Shown here one piece after another: positions 16,705 to 23,833 of a stretch of 64,000 nucleotides of DNA. The position numbers and the translations under genes are program-made. The notes below the pieces were generated by a model, which saw only the letters and a list, made by a program, of their open reading frames with translations, was not told the DNA's origin and ran no database searches. Source of the stretch: Gammaproteobacteria bacterium (GTDB lineage: Bacteria; Pseudomonadota; Gammaproteobacteria; Pseudomonadales; JAUIET01); the NCBI GenBank assembly GCA_030429735.1, contig JAUIET010000003.1:310001-374000 (forward strand). Direction: 5' to 3'. Numbering within the stretch: the first letter of the stretch is position 1; each line of letters starts with the position of its first letter.

Positions 16705-17910
16705 CTAAGGAGCCTCGGAACTGCTGGCCTCATCGGTAACAAGATCTTTCACCTTAGGCTGCCGGCGCCGCCGCGTTTTGGCCGGTATCATTCCACGCAT
16801 CGACTCGAGCTTACCAAAGCAAAGTAGCTTGTCCCCTGCCTCTAGAATACGATCTCTTCGGGGGTTTGGTATTACTTTATTGCCGCGATACAAAGTAAGC
16901 ACATTGATGTCCTGCTCTGAAAGTTTGGTGTCGGTAATCGTGATACCCACAAAGTTCGACCCCTCAGGCACATAAATTTCACTCACGCCGTAACCTCTGC
17001 TAACAGTGAGCCGCTGGCGAATATCTATTTCAGGAAAATCCACCTGCGCGGCAATGTAATCAATCACCGCACCAGCAACATCAAGATCTGTGCAGGTTTC
17101 AATCCCTTCCAGCCCAGGCGAGGAGTTGACCTCCATGATCTGTGGACCTTTTTTACCTTCCAGCATATCTACCCCCGCTACGCGCAGGCCCAGTATTTGG
17201 GCTGCCCGCACAGCAGTTTGCTGGTAGTCTTCTGTTAGCTCAACCGCTTCTGCCAAGCCACCACGATGAACGTTGCTGCGAAATTCCTGGCCCTGAGCAA
17301 CACGCCGCATCGCGGCCACAACTCGGTCACCAACAACGAATGCGCGGATATCCTTACCTTTGCTTTCCGCCACGAATTTTTGTACCAACACGTTCTGTTT
17401 CTGGCTCTGCAATAGTTCGATAATTGATTCGGCAGCACTCATGGATTCAGCCAGCAGCACGCCAATACCCTGTGTTCCCTCAATGAGTTTGATGATTACT
17501 GGGGCACCACCCACTCGTTCAATGGCAGGAATGACATCTTTTTTGTCGCGAACAAAGGTCGTTCTGGGAATACCCAGATGATGTCGGCTTAAAATCTGCA
17601 AACTGCGGAGCTTATCGCGAGAATTTATGATGCCATGCGCGGTATTTGCACAGAACACATCCATTTCCTGAAATTGCCTTACTACGGCGGTACCATAGTA
17701 AGTAATAGACGCTCCTATTCTCGGCAAAACAGCATCATAGGTAGACAGTGCCTTCTGTCGGTAATACAGGTCCGGTACACCTTGCTGCAAATCAATCGCA
17801 AACTTCAGAGTATTGAGAACCTTCACGTTATGACCGCGTTGTAGCGCCGCTTCCTTCAAGCGCCGGGTGCTGTAGGAATTCGGTCCGCAGGACAATATTG
17901 CGAGTTTCAT
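16705..17910 (-). CDS. RimK-family ATP-grasp ligase fused to an RCK_C domain
   Basis: Protein of 401 residues. Residues 1-300 are a RimK-type ATP-grasp ligase (MKLAILSCGPNSYSTRRLKEAA start; IIKLIEGTQGIGVLLAES phosphate loop; IMEVNSSPGLEGIE metal site), the enzyme that adds glutamate to the C-terminus of ribosomal protein S6 in E. coli. Residues about 308-378 form an RCK_C (TrkA C-terminal) domain: YGVSEIYVPEGSNFVG, NVLTLYRGNKVIPNP, ILEAGDKLLCFG. RCK_C binds small ligands in K+ channels and transporters, so it probably regulates the ligase allosterically. A basic tail (KTRRRRQPKVKD) ends the protein. Orphan on its strand, 149 bases downstream of the sigma gene. Confidence 0.88.
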   Translation of the reverse strand: MKLAILSCGPNSYSTRRLKEAALQRGHNVKVLNTLKFAIDLQQGVPDLYYRQKALSTYDAVLPRIGASITYYGTAVVRQFQEMDVFCANTAHGIINSRDKLRSLQILSRHHLGIPRTTFVRDKKDVIPAIERVGGAPVIIKLIEGTQGIGVLLAESMSAAESIIELLQSQKQNVLVQKFVAESKGKDIRAFVVGDRVVAAMRRVAQGQEFRSNVHRGGLAEAVELTEDYQQTAVRAAQILGLRVAGVDMLEGKKGPQIMEVNSSPGLEGIETCTDLDVAGAVIDYIAAQVDFPEIDIRQRLTVSRGYGVSEIYVPEGSNFVGITITDTKLSEQDINVLTLYRGNKVIPNPRRDRILEAGDKLLCFGKLESMRGMIPAKTRRRRQPKVKDLVTDEASSSEAP

Positions 17911-18059
17911 ATGAGTTCACCTGGTTGCAGCTGAATTTAGAGTTCTCAGCTTTTTCGGAATTGTCGGGCTCTAGCTCTAGTCAAGAGCCTCAAAACAATA
18001 GACTACCGTAGTTTCAGAATACATTGAAATTTATTTTTGGATCTGTACTCTAAAAACCG

Positions 18060-18683
18060 TCACAACGAAACGACATTTCTTGTACTCTCAGGACTACCAG
18101 CGTCAATCTCCAGATTGGCGGCCAGTTTTTCCAATCCACGGTACAAACGCATCTTTGTCGCGCTCAAACTAAGCCCCAACATCGAGCTGATATCTTCCAG
18201 CGAATGGTCGCCGAAAAAACGCAATTGAATCACGTCACGTACTCCGGGTTGCAAGGTTTCTACTTCCCGTAGTATTTGTTTGTAGTTGATGTCCTCCAGC
18301 CCGGTAGCAGGCCGCAAGACATGCTCATGAATGCGAATCAGCTCCGCAATATGATCGGAGACCACGTTGCGCGATCTGCGCCGAATTAAACTAATGCATT
18401 CGTTGTAGGCTATGCGTCCAATCCATGTGCGCAGAGAAGATCTGCCTTCAAATTGTGGCAGGTACTGATACACCTTTAGTACAACCTCCTGCGCTGCATC
18501 GTCTGCGTCGGCCTGATTGCGTAGAATTTGCATGCAGCGGGCACGAATCCAGGGGTAGTTGCGCTGGAGCAAAGTCGCCAGTGCCTGCTCGCCCAGCAGG
18601 CCACCAAGGCGACTTAAACGAAGCAACGCCTCTCCATCCATGGACTCTTCGCAAGCCATTGTTTCTAAACATAAAAAGCTCAT
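18060..18683 (-). CDS. ECF-type RNA polymerase sigma factor
   Basis: Sigma-70-family factor of 207 residues with region 2 (LRNQADADDAAQEVVLKVYQYLPQFEGRSS, listed as two parts about 90-120), and region 4 (QPGVRDVIQLRFFGDHSLEDISSMLG with LSLSATKMRLYRGLEKL). The frame is open to 18779, but the ATG at 18683 is preceded by AGAGAG at a good distance, and I choose it. No anti-sigma gene is adjacent; the gene upstream in the other direction is a symporter. The target regulon is unknown. Confidence 0.85.
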   Translation of the reverse strand: MSFLCLETMACEESMDGEALLRLSRLGGLLGEQALATLLQRNYPWIRARCMQILRNQADADDAAQEVVLKVYQYLPQFEGRSSLRTWIGRIAYNECISLIRRRSRNVVSDHIAELIRIHEHVLRPATGLEDINYKQILREVETLQPGVRDVIQLRFFGDHSLEDISSMLGLSLSATKMRLYRGLEKLAANLEIDAGSPESTRNVVSL

Positions 18684-18758
18684 TCTATAACTCTCTTTTG
18701 GTCTCTCATTACCTGAGATGCAGAGATTAGGAGCTTTCACATAACAAATGAAACTACG

Positions 18759-18784
18759 AATTATTGTCGTATGAGACAATTATT
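18759..18784. repeat. Near-perfect inverted repeat between sigma factor and symporter
   Basis: AATTATTGTC (18759-18768) and GACAATTATT (18775-18784) form 10-base arms with one pair mismatched and a six-base centre. It lies 75 bases upstream of the sigma start, in the divergent promoter region. An operator is more likely than a terminator because the stem is AT-rich and both flanking genes read away from it. Confidence 0.4.
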
Positions 18785-18969
18785 TTTATGGTAAGTAGAT
18801 CCGCTATTTAAGCCGTTCGTTGTATAAGCAGACGCTAAACGAACCTATAAGGTCACCTCAGATTTGCGCCGCACCTGCCGTAGAGCACGCATAACTTGAC
18901 TTCAATCAACGCCCTGACCTAAGCAATCGCCGTACACTTCAACATCCGCTCCCAACGACCAGGAATTGA

Positions 18970-20349
18970 ATGCCCAACGGAAAGCAACGATCGACCATGC
19001 ATGTCGGAAAAGCGCGCCCGCTCGCCTTTCTGAGCGATTATTTGGCTAGCTTTGTGAAGAGCCAACTTTGGCTCAAAGTTCTGGTCGGTATGTTTCTCGG
19101 CATTGTCGTAGGGATTATTTTGGGTCCTTCTGTGGGGTTGCTGCCGACGCGCGTGGCTGCAATAGTTGGTAACTGGCTGGCATTTCCTGGCCAGCTTTTT
19201 CTTACTCTGATTCAAATGATCGTAATACCGCTGGTCTTTGCCTCGGTCATACGAGGAGTTGCCGCGGGCGAAAGCCTGGATCAACTCAGAAGAATGGGTT
19301 CACGCGTGGTGCTTTACTTCTTGTTGACCACAGCAGCCGCGATACTTATCGGTATCAGTCTAACGCTGTTAATCAAACCCGGTAGCTATATTGACAGCAC
19401 TTTGGTGCAAGCCGCGCTGGGTACCAATACGAATGTTGCAACGACCGGGGCTCTTGTTGAACCGAGCTTGGAAGCACTGCCCAGCAAACTGATTACCTTA
19501 TTGCCCAGCAATCCACTGACATCAATGGTGGAAGGACAAATGTTACAGATTGTCTTATTCGCGCTGGTGTTCGGTGTGGCGTTGGTAACCATGGCTCCAC
19601 TGCAGTCGAAACCTTTGCTTGACCTGATGGCGTCCTTACAAGAGGTGTGCATGACGGTGGTGCGCTGGGCTATGCGCCTGGCGCCTTTCGCCGTTTTCGG
19701 CCTTATGGCTCAACTCACGACTAAACTCGGCATTAACGCCTTACTGGGCATGGCCGTGTATGTTGGCACCGTATTGCTGGGCTTGCTCGTTTTAATGCTT
19801 GCCTACCTGGCGCTGTTATTCGCGTTTACCCGGCAGCACCCGCTGGCGTTTGTACGAAATACACGTGACGTTTTGTTACTGGCTTTCTCTACATCCAGTT
19901 CGGCGGCGGTGATGCCATTGTCTATCAAAACCGCTGAAGAAAGACTGGGTTGTAGAACATCGGTTGCACAGTTTGTTATTCCCCTGGGAGCAACCATCAA
20001 TATGAATGGCACGGCTCTGTATCAAGGCGTTGCAACGGTCTTTCTTGCACAGGTATTTGGCATCGACCTCAGTACTGGCGGTTTATTGCTGGTAGTCATC
20101 ACTGCGGTTGGGGCCTCTATCGGCTCACCAGCAACACCGGGGGTTGGTATCGTTATACTCGCGCTTGTGCTGGACAGCGTAGGAATACCCACCGCAGGTA
20201 TTGCGCTCATTATCGGTGTTGATCGAATTCTGGATATGAGTCGAACAGCTGTCAATGTATGCGGAGACCTCGTTGCATGCGTACTGGTCGAGCATTGGAT
20301 ACCCGGCGACCTGACACCAACCAGTGCGGCTAAACCCAACACGGGCTAA
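18970..20349 (+). CDS. Dicarboxylate/amino acid:cation symporter (DAACS family)
   Basis: Polytopic protein of 459 residues of the GltP/DctA family. Diagnostic motifs are the serine-rich hairpin AFSTSSSAAVMPLSIKTAEE (about 300-320), NMNGTALYQGVATVFLAQ (about 343-360) and the substrate-site segment SRTAVNVCGD (about 420-430). It imports C4-dicarboxylate, glutamate or aspartate with Na+ or H+. The arginine in the last motif favours dicarboxylate or acidic amino acids over neutral ones. AGGA eight bases before the ATG supports the start. Confidence 0.9.
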   Translation: MPNGKQRSTMHVGKARPLAFLSDYLASFVKSQLWLKVLVGMFLGIVVGIILGPSVGLLPTRVAAIVGNWLAFPGQLFLTLIQMIVIPLVFASVIRGVAAGESLDQLRRMGSRVVLYFLLTTAAAILIGISLTLLIKPGSYIDSTLVQAALGTNTNVATTGALVEPSLEALPSKLITLLPSNPLTSMVEGQMLQIVLFALVFGVALVTMAPLQSKPLLDLMASLQEVCMTVVRWAMRLAPFAVFGLMAQLTTKLGINALLGMAVYVGTVLLGLLVLMLAYLALLFAFTRQHPLAFVRNTRDVLLLAFSTSSSAAVMPLSIKTAEERLGCRTSVAQFVIPLGATINMNGTALYQGVATVFLAQVFGIDLSTGGLLLVVITAVGASIGSPATPGVGIVILALVLDSVGIPTAGIALIIGVDRILDMSRTAVNVCGDLVACVLVEHWIPGDLTPTSAAKPNTG

Positions 20350-20664
20350 GGCGATGATATTATCCGCGGTGTAGACCCAATGTGAGCGTCAGTGTACACA
20401 CCAGTTGCTCTCCAGTCGGAGCAACTTGCTGCTGAACCTGAAGCGATCTCATCGCCACGCGGCGCAATTAAAATTGGTAAACGTGGTGACCAACGAACCA
20501 TTAGCAACGTCCACTTTACGTCCGCCTATATAGGCTACAAGCAGCACAAAGCCACAATGCCAGCCGTTTCCAGCTGGCTTGTCGGAATACTCGTGGGCTA
20601 CACTCAAAGAAAACCAATCATTCCGATTGGAAGAAAAACGACATATCTTGTCCGTACATAGCTT
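20350..20664. other. Intergenic region with a series of hairpins
   Basis: 315 bases between the symporter and the QEGLA gene with no supported gene. It contains AGTTGCTC/GAGCAACT (20403-20410 with 20419-20426), the perfect palindrome GCCTATATAGGC (20524-20535), GCCAGC/GCTGGC (20559-20564 with 20573-20578) and CCAATC/GATTGG (20614-20619 with 20625-20630). The first may end the symporter transcript but lacks a T-run. The rest could be a folded leader of the QEGLA gene. Confidence 0.4.
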
Positions 20665-21930
20665 ATGAACAGTTTTTCCGAGGCCGACCACCAGCGATTC
20701 TCACTGATTGCAGAGCAGCTCTACAATGTGAGCAAGCACATCAGAGTATTGAGTCACATAAGTTGGCCGAGCTCCGCGAAAGATCAATTTTTACGTGGCG
20801 GAGCTGCGCAACTGCCAGACGTTAGCTATCCTGACTTTAACAGCCGTGAACCCCTCACCTTACTGCAAGATCTCCGCACGCAACTGGGTGATACACCGGT
20901 AGACAATTGGCTCTCAAAAAAGGCCGACACCCTTGAGCATAGTGTTGCGCTACTAGCGGCCACTGGCAGCGATAACTTTCACAAGTATTCGACTCTATTG
21001 TATGGCACGCCTGCCCTGCCTTTACCAGATGAAAGCAATACCTGCCTGGGTCTTGCTGAGCAATTCAGTGCCAATACAGAGGTATTTTCTCGTCTGGACA
21101 TAGGGACTCCGCCACCGGCTTGCCACCTTGCCAGCAGCGTGGCTGCAGCATTGCAGCAAGCCTGCGGTGACTGCTTCGGAAATGCCGCTCCGGCTGTTCA
21201 GATTGTCGAGGAGCTTTCTGCCAATGCACTGGCCGGCCCAAAACGAATACGCCTGCGCCGCACGGCCTGTTTCACTGACAAGGATGTTGATCAACTGATT
21301 CACCACGAGGCGTTCGTGCACGTTGCAACGTCGTTGAATGGGCTAGCCCAAAATAAGCTTAAGATTCTTGGAGCGGGACATCCCGGCACAACTAAAACAC
21401 AAGAAGGTTTAGCCGTATTCGCTGAAATCATTACTGGCTGCATGGACCTGGATCGAATGCAACGATTGTGCGACCGCGTGGTCGCTATTCAGGCAGCGAT
21501 TGACGGGGCTGACTTTATCGATATTTATCGATTTTTCCTGGAACGCACTGGTAGTGAGGATCAGGCGTTTGAAAACAGCCGTCGGGTGTTTAGAGGTGGA
21601 ACACTTAAAGGTAGCGCACCATTTACCAAAGATATCGTTTATCTGGACGGCTTACTGCGCGTACACAATTTTATGAAGGTTGTCGTTGATGCGGGTAAAA
21701 CCGATTATTTAAAGTTATTGTTTTGCGGAAAACTCGATATTGAAGACCTGCCAATCATTGCTCAGCTAAGCGACGCAGGTTTGTGCAAAGCGCCAATGTA
21801 TTTACCGCCCTGGCTTGCCGACATGCGCTACCTTCTATTCCATCTGAGTTACAGCACGTATTTGAGTGGCGTGAATCTTATCCAAATCAAAGAGCATTAC
21901 CGGGAAATGCTTGCCACTGATCAGGCCTAG
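20665..21930 (+). CDS. QEGLA-motif (DUF1704) zinc metallopeptidase, MATCAP-like
   Basis: Protein of 421 residues annotated in relatives as flavohemoglobin expression-modulating QEGLA motif protein. The zinc site is clear: H214-E215-x-x-x-H219 (HHEAFVH) and the third ligand in T-QEGLA (Q246-A250). The family is related to the eukaryotic MATCAP tyrosine carboxypeptidases that trim the C-terminus of tubulin; in bacteria it tends to lie near ATP-grasp ligases, and a RimK-type ligase is 2.8 kb away here. No signal peptide. No clear ribosome site at the ATG. Stop overlaps the stop of the convergent pseudogene (CTAG). Confidence 0.88.
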   Translation: MNSFSEADHQRFSLIAEQLYNVSKHIRVLSHISWPSSAKDQFLRGGAAQLPDVSYPDFNSREPLTLLQDLRTQLGDTPVDNWLSKKADTLEHSVALLAATGSDNFHKYSTLLYGTPALPLPDESNTCLGLAEQFSANTEVFSRLDIGTPPPACHLASSVAAALQQACGDCFGNAAPAVQIVEELSANALAGPKRIRLRRTACFTDKDVDQLIHHEAFVHVATSLNGLAQNKLKILGAGHPGTTKTQEGLAVFAEIITGCMDLDRMQRLCDRVVAIQAAIDGADFIDIYRFFLERTGSEDQAFENSRRVFRGGTLKGSAPFTKDIVYLDGLLRVHNFMKVVVDAGKTDYLKLLFCGKLDIEDLPIIAQLSDAGLCKAPMYLPPWLADMRYLLFHLSYSTYLSGVNLIQIKEHYREMLATDQA

Positions 21931-22436
21931 TCGTCGTGATAAATTTCGATTAAAGGCTGCTGATTGACTTGAATTAAACCCCTCTTGGGGCGAGTGCCCA
22001 AAACCACCTCAGGCACATGAATTTGCAACAGAGCATTTCTCTTCGCCTGGCTGTCGAACATATCATTAAGCGCCTTTACGAAAACTCCGGTAGTGATTGG
22101 TCTTGGGTCGTCATTGGTTGCGATAATTGCGAGGTCCCAGAGCTCCGCTTGCAGTTTGCGAACTCGCTGGTTGTAGCCTTTTCTCTGCTCACGCTTAGTC
22201 ACGTCTACCACACTCATCTCTATGCGCAGGTCGACATAAGTTTTGAACAATTCCCTGGCTTTAGGTTGATGCTCGGCTGGTAATAAATCAGCGCGCAGAA
22301 TGGCCGTGCCAATCGCATTCGCCTCGTCGATCAGCGCCGCCGTACGACCGTCAAACCGCTGCATTGACATACTAAATGTAAACCCTAGCAACAATGCTAA
22401 CAAACCTAAAATGCTGCCCTGTATTAGGCCGGTTAG
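21927..22436 (-). pseudogene. Remnant of a bestrophin-like (DUF4239-type) membrane protein gene
   Basis: The frame reads GLLALLLGFTFSMSMQRFDGR, EEANAIGTAIL-type, LRADLLP, YVDLRIE and ends LIQVNQQPLIEIY, which is the layout of bestrophin-like domain proteins of about 250 residues. Two pieces are missing. The first helix and start codon are absent, because the family-like sequence begins straight after the stop of the upstream serine hydrolase; only a TTG at 22403 is available. A block of about 60 residues containing the last two helices is also missing between HVPEVV and GTRPKRGLI. Both losses keep the frame. I call it a decayed gene; a shortened functional protein cannot be excluded. Confidence 0.6.
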
Positions 22437-22447
22437 CGATTTATAGC

Positions 22448-23821
22448 TTACTGACCACCGGATGCACGAATCTGCTCTTCCGCACCGTCTTCACGAACCT
22501 TGACGACAGCGCGCGTTCGAACGATTTCCTCAATGGCGGCTCCCAGACGGGCATGGTCCCATGCGGAGTTTTTCCGCAAAACGTTGGACGTTAGGGCGAC
22601 CAGATAACGCTTTTGACCCTCGCTCACTGCGGCCGGCGTCTGTACGATTGCAATCGAGTTCATTGCATTCTCCACATTGCCTTTGTATTTTCCACAAACG
22701 AAATCGATCTCCTCACGGCACTTATATAATGAACCACTCTTGAAGAATACCGCGGCATTTTTCAGTTCTTCAGAAAAAATGTAACGATAACGGCGAGTAG
22801 TTGTATACAGGAATTTCTTCATCTCGAGGCTGGACCAGTGATCAACCAACTTGCCCTGTTCCAGCCGCAATAGATAGCGTGCCAGTTCTCTGGGCGTTGC
22901 TCTGGACCCGCCATTGCCCGGAATTAATTGCTTGGCCGTTCGTGTCCAGAAATTTCCCACCCACAGAATATCCGGGTCCAGCTTAGCAGCCTGCATAGGT
23001 TCGGACACCGCATTTGACGCCAATTGCCAAAGTATTTTCTTGGGCGTTTCACGGAAAAACTGCGCCTCCTGCTCAGGCGATGGCGGGTAGGCCTTGCCAA
23101 AATGGCGTAGCAATACACTTTCTTTCCAAACTGTCGCTGCAGCTGAATTGGCTGATGATGCGATCATGTGATCAAGCCATTCGGCCAGCGTAAATTGTTC
23201 GCCTGGTCGGATTATGGCACTGCGCACAGAATTAGTGTCGCGGTTGTATCGGGGCACCGCATGCTCATCCCAATTTACCCACTCACCCGCAGTGACGACA
23301 TGCTCGCGCAATAAACTTCGTCGATGGTCTATATTCGGAAATGCCTTAGCCAATTCAGAGAAGAATGCCAGCATAGTGGTGATCTTGCCAACACTGCCCG
23401 GCAGCCGGGAGTTATTTTCCCGAACACCCGCCCACGCAAGCTTGTCAGGGTCCGTAATATCAATCACTAGCACACCGTAGGAGCGATCTCGTTGCTTGAA
23501 CACGCTTTCCAGGGCACGCTGCAACTCCGCGTCCTGGTTATTGGTATCTATATCCCAATCAACACCCGGTGACTCCAGCAAATTCAGCCGAATATCGTCG
23601 CTGCCCAGTAGTGCGCCCGGTGGTTGTCGCAAGGCCCCTTTGGCAGCCGTTTGCGGGTCAAAACCTGCCAACCGACTGATGCCCGCATAGCTATTTCCGT
23701 CCAGCGGATAGGCACGCAGATTGGGCGCCGACAAGATGCTCAAGGTCAACAGTACGCCGAGTCCGATAAGCGTTTTGCACAACGCCAATTTGAAAAATTG
23801 GTAAGGAATCATATTGCTCAT
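22448..23821 (-). CDS. Secreted class-A-beta-lactamase-like serine hydrolase
   Basis: Protein of 457 residues with a signal peptide (about 12-37). The penicillin-binding fold motifs are S143-x-x-K146 (PGSVGK), S223-A-N225 (ASSANSA) and K361-S-G363 (FFKSGS). Large family-specific insertions (about 155-215 and 240-290) set it apart from true beta-lactamases. Probably a D,D-peptidase-like or esterase-like enzyme acting in the periplasm. It lies 12 bases after the dikinase-like gene, last intact gene of the block. Its extreme C-terminus abuts the deletion in the next gene and may itself be altered. Confidence 0.82.
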   Translation of the reverse strand: MSNMIPYQFFKLALCKTLIGLGVLLTLSILSAPNLRAYPLDGNSYAGISRLAGFDPQTAAKGALRQPPGALLGSDDIRLNLLESPGVDWDIDTNNQDAELQRALESVFKQRDRSYGVLVIDITDPDKLAWAGVRENNSRLPGSVGKITTMLAFFSELAKAFPNIDHRRSLLREHVVTAGEWVNWDEHAVPRYNRDTNSVRSAIIRPGEQFTLAEWLDHMIASSANSAAATVWKESVLLRHFGKAYPPSPEQEAQFFRETPKKILWQLASNAVSEPMQAAKLDPDILWVGNFWTRTAKQLIPGNGGSRATPRELARYLLRLEQGKLVDHWSSLEMKKFLYTTTRRYRYIFSEELKNAAVFFKSGSLYKCREEIDFVCGKYKGNVENAMNSIAIVQTPAAVSEGQKRYLVALTSNVLRKNSAWDHARLGAAIEEIVRTRAVVKVREDGAEEQIRASGGQ

Positions 23822-23833
23822 GTATCAGACACC

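Noticed and set aside
20392-20691. Short frames on both strands before the QEGLA gene
   Set aside because: They cover the palindromic region, lack ribosome sites, and the minus-strand one overlaps the QEGLA start.
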